A DNA stretch of 64,000 bases. It comes from Diplodia intermedia (taxonomy: Eukaryota > Ascomycota > Dothideomycetes > Botryosphaeriales > Botryosphaeriaceae). The DNA is taken from assembly GCA_021495925.1 (NCBI GenBank), contig JAKEKT010000031.1, positions 248,001-312,000 of the forward strand, read 5' to 3'. The notes under the pieces were generated by a model. That model was given only the letters and a program-made list of their open reading frames with translations. It was not told where the DNA came from and ran no database searches. This document shows, piece after piece, positions 56,485 to 64,000 of the stretch (the first letter of the stretch is position 1; each line of letters begins with the position of its first letter). The position numbers were made by a program, and so were the translations under genes.

Positions 56485-57133
56485 TGTCTCTGTGCAGCGG
56501 CTTTCGCAGCTTCGCTCACGGTCGTCTCTTCGGTTGGGTTGAAGTTCAGGCCAGGTTGGTGTTCGGTGATGCACCAGCCCCCGCGCCGCTCCTTCCCTAC
56601 GCCTCGGCGCACGTTCACTCCACTCTTGCTACATTTACGTACGTGGGTAGTCGAATACAAGATCCGGACGTAAACAAATAATTTTAATGCGTATATTTGC
56701 GTCCGGATCTTGTCTTCGACTACCCACGTAGATGGACAAAAGAGGGGGTCGAGCTCGGTAAACTTGGGAGGGCTTCAATCTTCTGTCACCCCGTGTCGGT
56801 TCACTTAGTATTGCAAAATTGTGAGGTAGTTGAAGCTCTTATCTGGATACTTGCTCGCGGATGTGCCGTGCATTCATGTACTGATGGACGCTTCAACTGC
56901 CTGTCCTATGTTACGGTTTCGGTGTGAATGCGTTTCGTATACACACAACTGTCACGCATGTCTTGCTCTTGCACACACAAACACACACAGATAAGCTTCA
57001 TTAGGAAACTTTCATTCGACCGCCATGATATACCAGTAAAGTGAAAATACCGATTCCCGTATCGCCCGATGTTCAATACAATGTTACAATCGTGAAAAGA
57101 AAAATCCACCACACGCTGCCCTCAGCTGCTGAT
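56485..57133. other. COG5 promoter and aconitase 3' flank
   Basis: 649 bp. It contains the 91-bp palindromic element listed separately. To its right the sequence is AT-rich with a CA-rich run (around 56970-56990), consistent with the 3' untranslated region of the aconitase gene that ends at 57134. Confidence 0.65.
56640..56730. mobile_element. 91-bp palindromic element, copy 1 (MITE-like)
   Basis: Two 31-bp arms (56640-56670 and 56700-56730) are reverse complements of each other at 30 of 31 positions, starting TACGTGGGTAG and ending in CCGGACG next to an AT-rich 29-bp spacer. The outer TA on both sides could be a TA target duplication as in Tc1/mariner-type MITEs. A diverged second copy with the same 29-bp spacer length lies at 61917-61999. 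It sits about 155 bp upstream of the COG5 ATG. There is no coding capacity. It could instead be a dispersed hairpin-forming regulatory element; copy number elsewhere in the genome is unknown to me. Confidence 0.7.
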
Positions 57134-60022
57134 CTATGCCTTGGCATTCTTGGCCATGGTGTTCAGCGCGCTTCCGTTCTTGAACCATTCGATCTGACCC
57201 TCGTTGAATGTGTGCGACAACTCAATGTCGAAGGTCTTGTCGCCATTGGCCGGGTGCACCCGGAGAGTCATGGGCTTGCCGACAGCAAGCTGAGTGCACA
57301 GGAGGTCGACCTTGTCGTCGGGCTGGATCTTGTCGTAATCCTCAGGGTTGGAGAAAGTCAGAGGAAGCATACCCTGCTTCTTCAGGTTGGTCTCGTGCTG
57401 CACGACTGGTTAGCTGTTGTCAAGAGGGCAGAGGCCATGTCAAGACTTACGATTCTAGCAAAGCTCTTCGTAATGATGGCGAGACCACCCAGGTGGCGGG
57501 GCTCGAGAGCAGCATGCTCGCGGGAAGAACCCTCGCCGTAGTTCCAGTCACCGATAACGACCCACTTGATGCCCTTCTTCTTGTAGTCGCGGGCAACATC
57601 GGGAACGCCACCATAGCTGTTGTCAGTCTGGTTCTTGATCTTGTTCGCCTCGCCGTTAGCAGAGTTGATGGCGCCGATAAGCATGTTGTTGGAAATGTTG
57701 TCAAGATGTCCACGGTACTTGAGCCAGGGACCGGCCATGGAGATGTGGTCAGTGGTGGTCTTGCCCTGCGCCTTGATCAGAATCGGGAGGTTCTCCGCAT
57801 CCTTGCCATCCCACGCCTGGAAGGGCTCGAGGACTTGAAGACGGTCGCTCGTAGGTGAGACAGCGACGCTCACGCTCGAGCGGTCGGCCGGGGGAGCCTG
57901 GTAGGTGTTGCGGCCGGGGTCGAAGCCCTGGGAGGGCAGACCGTCACCGTGGGGCTCCTTCAGCTTGAAGTCCTTGCCGTCAGCGCCCTTGAGTGTGTCC
58001 GTGAGGGGGTTGAAGTTGAGAGTGCCGGCAATGGTGAGGGCGACGACGAGATCAGGAGAGGTGACGAAGGCGTGGGTCGCCGGGTTGGCGTCGTTGCGGC
58101 CCGTGAAGTTGCGGTTGTACGACGAGATGATCGAGTTTGGGACACCTCGGGCCACATCTTTTCTATCCCTAAAGAGACAGTCAGCATCGCGATGGTGGTG
58201 TAATGAGTGAGAACTTCTTTGTACCATTGACCCTGTGCACACCAAAGTTAGCCGCTGTACTGAGCAAAGTTGACTGTGGTCGACAAGTCACATGCGCGAG
58301 CTTCAAACAAGTTTGAAGACCCGGCTGCGCGGGGGAGGGTAGGGGAACGGGGCTGGCCAATGTTGACCGCGGTCAACAAGCCACTTGATAGAGGTTCAAA
58401 CAAGTTTGAAGACTCAGCTGTGCAGAAGAGAGTAAGGAAACGGTAGCTGTACGTACAATACAAGGCCCGCAGGCGTTGGCTATGAATTCGTTAGCGAGAG
58501 TGTCATGTAGGGATTGTGTAACTGAGACTCACCCAACACCATTCCACCGAATTCTTCAAAGGTCTTGAGTTGACCGTCGCGCTCAATGGTGGCTCTAATT
58601 TGCTCTGAGCCCGGGGTAATCCTGGAGAAGTTAGCTTGATTTGGGACAGACGAAAGAAAGTTGCTTACGTGAATAGAGCCTTAGCCTTGACGCCGTGGTC
58701 CATGGCGTCGCGGGCAATGTTCGCGGCTCTCGACATATCCTCGTAAGAAGAGTTGGTGCAAGAGCCAATCAAACCGACCTTGAGGTCGTCCGGCCAGCCA
58801 TTCTCCTTGACGGCATCCTTGAACTTGCTGATGGGAGTCGCAAGATCGGGAGTGAAGGGGCCGTTGATGTGGGGCTCCAGCTCAGAGAGGTTGATCTCGA
58901 TGAGCTGGTCGTACTCGGCACCCTCGTCCTCGCGGAGATCCTTGGCGTAGGTGCGCGCGAAGTCACCAATGTCCTTACGCTTGGTAGCAGCCAGGTAGTC
59001 GTACATGCGGTCGTTGAAAGGGAAGATAGAGGTGGTAGCACCAATCTCAGCACCCATGTTGCAAATGGTACCCATACCGGTGCAAGAGAGAGAATCGGTT
59101 CCGGGACCGTGGTACTCAATGATGGCGCCAGTACCACCCTTGACGGTGAGGATGCCAGCGACCTTCAGAATGATGTCTACAAATCGTTAGCGTGTTCTCG
59201 GTTGTCAATTGGTGCAACGAGAGGCGCCTGCGAGCTTTGCTCGTATGCCCGGGGCCAGCTAAGACGCGCCAAGGACGGCTGCAAAACACGAGAGGGATCA
59301 ATTGACTTACCCTTGGGAGAAGTCCAGCCAGACATCTGGCCAGTGAGCTTGACACCAATGACCTTGGGGGCCTTGAGCTCCCAGGGGAGGTTGGCCATGA
59401 CGTCGACGGCATCAGCACCACCAACGCCAATGGCGGCCATTCCCAGACCACCAGCATTGGGCGTGTGCGAGTCGGTGCCAATCATCAAACCACCGGGGAA
59501 AGCGTAGTTCTCGAGCACGATCTGGTGGATGATACCAGAGCCAGGCCTCCAGAAGCCAATGTTGTACTTGGCGCACGAAGTCGACAGGAAGTCGTAAACC
59601 TCCTTGTTGATGTCCGTGGCGCGCTCGAGATCCTTCTCGCCGCCGACCTGCGCCTCAATCAAGTGGTCGCAGTGGACGGTGGTGGGGGTGGCCACCGAAG
59701 GCATGCCGGCGGACATGAACTGCAGGATAGCCATCTGGGCGGTGGCATCCTGGCAAGCAACACGATCCGGCCTCAGCTTCAAGTATGACTTTCCACGCTC
59801 GATCTCCTGGTTGTGGGGATCGTCGAGATGAGAGTAGATGATCTTCTCGGCGTAGGTAAGGGGCTTGTTCAGGCGGCCGCGCACGATGGACAGGTTCTCC
59901 GCCATCTTGGCGTAGTTGATGAAGTTGCCATCCTCGTGGATGTTCTGGCGGACCTTGCGGCTGAGGGGAGCCTCGCTGACGGTGGCCAGGCCGCGGCGGG
60001 CCAGCCGCGAGAAACGCTGCAT
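57134..60022 (-). CDS. ACO1: Aconitate hydratase, mitochondrial
   Basis: TCA-cycle 4Fe-4S enzyme converting citrate to isocitrate; yeast Aco1 also binds mitochondrial DNA. Seven exons, 60022-59311, 59176-58669, 58621-58533, 58479-58457, 58232-58225, 58168-57451 and 57397-57134, join to 773 aa, the normal length. A basic mitochondrial presequence (QRFSRLARRGLATVSEAP) opens the protein. Cluster cysteines are Cys377 (GLIGSCTNSS), Cys440 and Cys443 (NACGPCIGQW). Other signatures include IGTDSHTPNAGGLGM, TTDHISMAGPWLKYRGH and GDWNYGEGSSREHAALEPRHLGG. Exons four and five are only 23 and 8 nt and together encode the CGPCIGQ Fe-S segment, so exact splicing is needed for activity. The 224-nt intron between them holds a 93-bp tandem duplication. 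The other introns are 48-56 bp, apart from the first (134 bp). Confidence 0.98.
58270..58455. repeat. 93-bp tandem duplication inside an aconitase intron
   Basis: Two diverged head-to-tail copies (about 58270-58362 and 58363-58455) with a constant offset of 93 bp. Both carry a dyad with arms TTCAAAC and GTTTGAA around AA (58302-58317 and 58395-58410). The second copy also has an 18-bp perfect palindrome TGTTGACCGCGGTCAACA at 58361-58378; the first has a broken version. The array fills most of the 224-nt intron between micro-exons four and five, which would be about 130 nt without the duplication. Confidence 0.85.
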
Positions 60023-60742
60023 GGTGGGCGGCGATGAAGAAGAGAGGGAGGGGAGAGTGGTGGTGGTGAGGAGGGAGAAGTGTAGAAGTGGGCGTCGATG
60101 GATGGACAGCTTTAGATCGCGCCGTGCCGGAACGAGGAGAAGCCCGGCCAATCAGCCGCGCGCATTTTTAACAACAGCCAACGTCCAAGCCCGTCCGCTC
60201 TGCCGAGGGATTGAGGTCATCCTTTCGTTCCATTGGTCCGCACGTGCAGCCAGCACTCGACCCGACGACCGCGCCGAAGGAGCTTTGACGCTGAGGAAAA
60301 ATCTGCGAGGTCTGCAGGTCTGCACTTCGACAAGCGTGCCGTATGCGGCAGGTCCACCGGGCCGCGCCCTCGCTGGCCCAGCAGATGCAACCTGGGCTCG
60401 CATCGCCAGCCCGGGGTAGCAGCACATCGCTGCGGTTGCGAGGGCTCTGCCACCGCCACAGTCCTGCTTCGATAACGTCGCGCTGCATGGGCGGCCGTGA
60501 CGGGCTGCCGTTCCGCATTTGCACATGACGCAGCGCTGCCCAGCTCGGAGGAGCGGCGGCAACGCCCGAGCCCGGGCGGCGTCCAAATCTTTGTACCGGC
60601 CGCGGTGTTCGTCCTGCCCGCGGAACTTGACCGCCCTGCAATAACGCAACCTAAGCACTGCAACGCACAACGCAGCCCACATCCGCCTGGGAGTTGCCGC
60701 CGTCGCCGACCGATTCCAGCCAGCGTCACCGCGCCCATCGCC
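60023..60742. promoter_or_regulatory. Divergent promoter of aconitase and BUD20
   Basis: 720 bp between outward-facing start codons, GC-rich. The 100 bp next to the aconitase ATG are C/T-rich on its coding strand (CT-rich leader). No exact iron-regulatory site could be assigned by eye. Open frames crossing it on both strands lack motifs. Confidence 0.55.
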
Positions 60743-61465
60743 ATGCCTGCCATCCGGGGAGCGCAATCCAAGAAGAAGACGCGCCGCTACACGCGCGACG
60801 TCGACCAGGTCCACGCCGACCTGCGCTCTGAACGCCACCTCCAGCTGTACAAGGAAACAAAGGCGGAGGAGGACCTGCCCGCCCTCGGCCAGTTCTACTG
60901 CAAAGAATGCGCGAAATGGTTTGAGAGCAACGACAATCTCACCTCGCACCAGCGTGGAAAGCCTCACAAGCGGAGGTAAGTTTCTGCAGCATACCCGGTT
61001 TGCATGGTTGGACTCAACCACTTGCGCTGCATGCCGGGGCGATTGAATGGGCTTGTCCGCACGAAAGTAGCACTTGCTTGCAGAGGGCTGCAGTTCAATC
61101 GAAGTTGGCAGGGCCAAGCTTTTACTCTTCGCCTGGTCGATTCCGAACGTGTGGATCAAAAACATAGGCTCTTCCGCGATGCTTGTGCTACCCGTATCCG
61201 CCTGCATGTACACTGTTCTCCATCAAGCATGGTTTCACACGGCCACTTTATCTAGAGCAAGGCTGTCCAGATCAGACATGGGCATCGAGACTGACATATC
61301 CGCGGTTTTAGGTTGCGGCAGCTGCGCGAGGAGCCACACACTCCGAAGGAGTCCGAAGCAGCCGTGGGGCTGCGTACGGACAACGGGACAAGAAGCAACG
61401 GCCCAGACAGGACTGGCTTGTCGGGCGCCGTTGAGAGCATGATGGTGGAAGAGACAGTTGCGTGA
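60743..61465 (+). CDS. BUD20: Bud20-type C2H2 zinc finger protein (ribosome export)
   Basis: Shuttling factor of pre-60S ribosomes (ZNF593 family) needed for export of the large subunit. Two exons, 60743-60975 and 61312-61465, give 128 aa, somewhat shorter than yeast Bud20 (166). The N-terminus has the family's basic AQSKKKTRRYTRDVDQ stretch, followed by a single C2H2 finger (FYCKECAKWFESNDNLTSHQRGKPHKRR; Cys53, Cys56, His69, His75), the bridged form known from rRNA-binding fingers. After the splice, LRQLREEPHTPKESEAAVGL continues the conserved Bud20 tail. The 336-nt intron is about six times longer than most in this window; a stop directly after the donor would end an unspliced product at about 78 aa. 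The 3' splice site is chosen because it rebuilds the family tail. Confidence 0.92.
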
Positions 61466-61670
61466 GGCAGTTTCCAAAAGTTGGGTTATGAGCAGCGAGG
61501 CATTGAATTCAATCGGCGTTCATTCGGTTCTGCTCGGGGAAACGGGAGCGCCCATGGCTACGGGCCCAGGAGAGTGTGGAGTTGCGGGAAATGGGATCTG
61601 TCGGCACGTTTTCGTGTTCGCTGATTGGACACGGAAGCCGCATGACGGCGTGGTAGCGTAACTGGCTTCG

Positions 61671-61702
61671 ACGTGGGTAGTGATGTACCCGCAAGGGTCC
61701 GC
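61671..61702. repeat. Possible degenerate half copy of the palindromic element
   Basis: ACGTGGGTAGT at 61671-61681 matches the outer end of the element arms exactly, but the following 20 bases match only loosely (GGGTCCG in place of GATCCGGACG). It may be an old half copy or chance. Confidence 0.35.
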
Positions 61703-61827
61703 TACATACATGCCTTGAGGGCGCAGGATCGAGATGCAGTGTCCACGAGGGAATATCGCACGGGTGGACGGATGCGCCTGGGGTTCCGGACAGCCACAGC
61801 TGGATGCAAATAGATCGAGTCGACGTT

Positions 61828-61857
61828 TACGTGGGTAGTGGAAACCAAAGTCTGGAC
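61828..61857. repeat. Half copy of the palindromic element
   Basis: TACGTGGGTAGT followed by a diverged inner arm ending TCTGGAC. About 24 of 30 positions agree with the left arm of copy 1 at 56640. No matching right arm follows, so it is a solo arm or a remnant. Confidence 0.6.
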
Positions 61858-61916
61858 ATGTTTGCACGACCCAAACCTCGCGTGCTTCTCTGCGACGCAT
61901 CGTCGGAGGGCAAAGC

Positions 61917-61999
61917 TGGGTAGTTGGATACAAGATCCGGACGCAAATGCAAGTTTTAAATGCGCACTTTTACGTCCGGATCTTGTCTTCAACTGCCTA
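61917..61999. mobile_element. Palindromic element, copy 2 (diverged)
   Basis: Arms at 61917-61943 and 61973-61999 are reverse complements at 23 of 27 positions and share the core ACAAGATCCGGACG with copy 1. The spacer is again exactly 29 bp and resembles the copy 1 spacer (TTTTAA...ATGCG in both). The outer end is more decayed and the flanking TA seen at copy 1 is lost on the left. It lies about 350 bp upstream of MOG1. Confidence 0.7.
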
Positions 62000-62350
62000 T
62001 AAATATGATGATGCGGCAGCTACGGACGTCAGGTGGGCAATCTCTGAGAAATCGATGTTCGAGTCATGGAGAAAGAGCGATACACAAGACATGACACAAT
62101 CGGACATTAACCACGCCCACAATACTGCTACAAACCCCCAAGACGGGGCTGCTAGAGGAAATAGATAGGCCAGGTGCAGTTGCAGCACCCTAAAGACCCA
62201 TGTGCTGCCCAATGTTCTAGGCACAAGCCGTAACGCAGCCCTGCTTGCTGCCTGGCCTTCTGCCTGCCCACAACGTGGAACACAAAGACAGCCGCGCAAT
62301 CTGCGACACCAACACAACCCCTTCAACCCTTGCTCAACAGTGTGAGATCC

Positions 62351-63042
62351 ATGGCTGGTTTCGTCCGGGCTCAACTCTATGGCGGCGCCATCACTGTCGA
62401 GCTTCCGTCGGTCTTTGGCGACGTCAGGTGCGTCAAGCTTTCAGTGTCGCAGCAGAGTAGAGACTGACAGCGCCAGCCTCATTCGTGAGGTACCGGACAC
62501 TCAAGAAGTCTGGCTCGACAGAGATGGCTTCACCAGCATCATCTTCGACCTGACCGAGCGGGTCGACGAGTCTCAGGCGTCCAGCGACGAGGAAGCCCTG
62601 AAGTACCACTTCCAGGACATGGTCGGCGATAGCAACGATGCAACGCAATGCTGGCAGACCAACGCTGCAGTCCTCTCGCGCATGCCGTAAGTCAGCCCGC
62701 ACATGTACAATAGAAGGCTGTTTCCATCTTACTGACACGTCCGCCAGTAACGTCCCCGCGTATGCTCTGCTTGCAACTCAACACCCAGCTGCAGCCCCGG
62801 AGGGCCGCGGGCCGCAGGCGGATTTTACGGCGATCCTGCTGGTCCTTGTTCGTCTAGCCGAGACGAAGACGGACATTCTCATCACAGTCAACGTCCCCCA
62901 CGTTCCGGGAGAATACTCCAAGGAAGACGTCGATTTTGCAGCAGCAAAGCAGGGCCCGCTGGTGGACGCTGCCACGATTATCAGGCAGCGTATCCTGGAG
63001 ACCTTTGAGATCAAGGATTTCGGTCTCTTCGTCACGGAATAG
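62351..63042 (+). CDS. MOG1: Ran-binding nuclear import factor Mog1
   Basis: Small protein that binds Ran/Gsp1 and promotes nucleotide release, supporting nuclear protein import. Exons 62351-62427, 62477-62686 and 62748-63042 join to 193 aa (yeast Mog1 has 218). The start AQLYGGAITVELP and the following FGDVS-LIREVPDTQEVWLD match the conserved Mog1 beginning (yeast has LYGGAITTVVPPGF and LREVPDTQEV). Further family features are IIFDLTERVDE, ALKYHFQDM and the C-terminal IRQRILETFEIKDFGLFV. The first acceptor could be 62469/62470 or 62476/62477; the latter is used because it keeps the spacing of yeast Mog1, while the other adds two residues. Confidence 0.92.
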
Positions 63043-63249
63043 GCCGCTGCACAAGAAGTATGCTTTGGGCTCCAGATCACAAGCAATCGAACATTTCACA
63101 CGTGACGTTCCTTCATCTCGACATGCACGCGATGGGCGTAGCGCCGGAAGATCTGCGGCTAGCAGGCTCCTATGACGCACTTGATGTGAGCTTATGGAAT
63201 CTGCGACCAGCCAACTCTCACCTTCGCAATACCACACCTTACTCTCGTC

Positions 63250-64000
63250 ATGAGCAGTCCGGCAAAGCGACGCAAAAAGAACGACTCCAAGGCTTCCGAC
63301 ACACCCGTGCGCAACCTTGACTACTTTTTTTCCAAGCAGAAAGACAAGTCCCAGACTGTGCCCGCCTCGGCGCCACCGCAGCATGACACAGCAACGAGTA
63401 CCCAGGACGGCACGGCAGATGATCAGTTGACTGATGAAGAGCTGGCGAGAAAACTTCAAGAAGAGTGGAACAGGGAAGACGGCGCCCGTAGCGTCGAGGA
63501 TCCTCCGCAGCAGGAGCGCAATCCTTGCAGCGGGAGCGGCAACCGCGAGCAACACGCACCACACGAGCGAAGCTCTGCGCCAAAGCGTGTAGTCGGAGAT
63601 GAACGACTCGAATCGAATGCCACGGCTGTCCCAAACACTCTCAGGCTACAGTCCACTGCAACCGCCGAGGACACAATTGCCTCGAGCATATCATTCGACC
63701 AGAGCCCTCTGACCTTCCAGCCCTCCAAGTATGTTCCGGACCTAAAATCACATTGGGCTGCGGACGGAGGGCATGCGACGTATGCGCTGCTGACGAGGTG
63801 CTTCGTCTTGGTCAGCAGCACGCACAGTAGGATCAAGATCGTCGACACATTGGTCAACCTCTTACGGACCATCATCGAGGGCGATCCGCAAAGCGTGTTG
63901 CCTGCCGTGGGTGCACCATCATCTGACATGATCCATTCCTGCTTACGCTTCAGCAGGTCTGGCTCGCCACAAACTCGATTTCACCGCCCTACGCCGATCT
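63250..64000 (+). CDS. CDC9: ATP-dependent DNA ligase I (Cdc9), 3' partial
   Basis: Joins Okazaki fragments and repair nicks; nuclear, with a mitochondrial form in yeast. The first exon, 63250-63906, and the start of the second, 63957-64000 (50-bp intron), are visible; the rest lies beyond the right edge. The N-terminus has a basic cluster (AKRRKKND) that could be a nuclear signal, then NLDYFFSKQ, a PCNA-binding-box-like motif lacking the usual Gln. An acidic helix LTDEELARKLQEEWNRED follows, then a disordered linker. From about 175 the conserved DNA-binding domain begins: PLTFQPSKYVPD, YALLTRCFVLV, RIKIVDTLVNLLRTIIEGDP and, after the intron, VWLATNSISPPYAD, which is diagnostic for ligase I. 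Confidence 0.93.
   Translation, partial: MSSPAKRRKKNDSKASDTPVRNLDYFFSKQKDKSQTVPASAPPQHDTATSTQDGTADDQLTDEELARKLQEEWNREDGARSVEDPPQQERNPCSGSGNREQHAPHERSSAPKRVVGDERLESNATAVPNTLRLQSTATAEDTIASSISFDQSPLTFQPSKYVPDLKSHWAADGGHATYALLTRCFVLVSSTHSRIKIVDTLVNLLRTIIEGDPQSVLPAVGAPSSDMIHSCLRFSRSGSPQTRFHRPTPI

Larger units (their letters stand above)
61466..62350. promoter_or_regulatory. BUD20-MOG1 intergenic region with repeat elements
   Basis: 885 bp containing one near-complete palindromic element (61917-61999) and one or two half copies (61828-61857, 61671-61681 onward), all to the left of the MOG1 start. Apart from these, no structure or coding frame is supported. Confidence 0.6.

Overview
The window is nuclear DNA of a filamentous ascomycete (Pezizomycotina), most likely a melanised Dothideomycete. 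Genes are interrupted by short introns (mostly 48-70 bp, GTRNGT donors, CTRAC-like branch sites). The left half holds the core of a DHN-melanin locus: a regulator with two C2H2 fingers followed by a Zn(II)2Cys6 domain (Cmr1 type), and a non-reducing SAT-KS-AT-PT-ACP-ACP-TE polyketide synthase. Intergenic DNA is GC-rich, so many long but meaningless open frames occur on both strands.

Layout. 1-2025 (-): CMR1, cut by the left edge. 2026-20779: about 18.7 kb in which I find no convincing gene, ending at the PKS promoter. 20780-27391 (+): the melanin PKS. 28348-29220 (+): prefoldin subunit 3. 29221-31762: gene-poor, with a weak helicase-like relic. 31763-33665 (-) and 33836-34843 (+): a divergent pair, a HAD-domain Swiss-Army-Knife RNA repair-like protein with an RGG tail and a RING finger protein. 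36008-39109 (-): SWI1 (ARID, SWI/SNF). 40726-42208 (+): RPT3 proteasome ATPase. 42792-43679 (+): VPS71 (SWR1 complex, HIT finger). 43806-44972 (-): TSR3 (18S rRNA acp transferase). 45341-47527 (+): GGA clathrin adaptor. 48679-50229 (-): GPI-type GH16 glucanase. 51985-53940 (-): VTS1 (SAM domain). 55093-56484 (-): COG5. 57134-60022 (-): mitochondrial aconitase. 60743-61465 (+): BUD20. 62351-63042 (+): MOG1. 63250 to the right edge (+): DNA ligase I, partial.

How they fit. The left third is a secondary-metabolite locus: the PKS makes 1,3,6,8-tetrahydroxynaphthalene and Cmr1 is its expected activator. The T3HN/T4HN reductase and scytalone dehydratase genes of the pathway are not visible here. 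From 28.3 kb rightwards the genes are housekeeping (protein folding, chromatin, proteolysis, ribosome maturation, Golgi traffic, TCA cycle, nuclear import, replication).

Most notable non-gene signals: a family of palindromic elements (two near-complete copies with identical 29-bp spacers, plus half copies) upstream of COG5 and MOG1; two consecutive micro-exons (23 and 8 nt) at the Fe-S site of aconitase, separated by an intron that holds a 93-bp tandem duplication with an 18-bp perfect palindrome; and the very long non-coding interval between CMR1 and the PKS. No rRNA, tRNA, CRISPR array or intact transposase gene was recognised.
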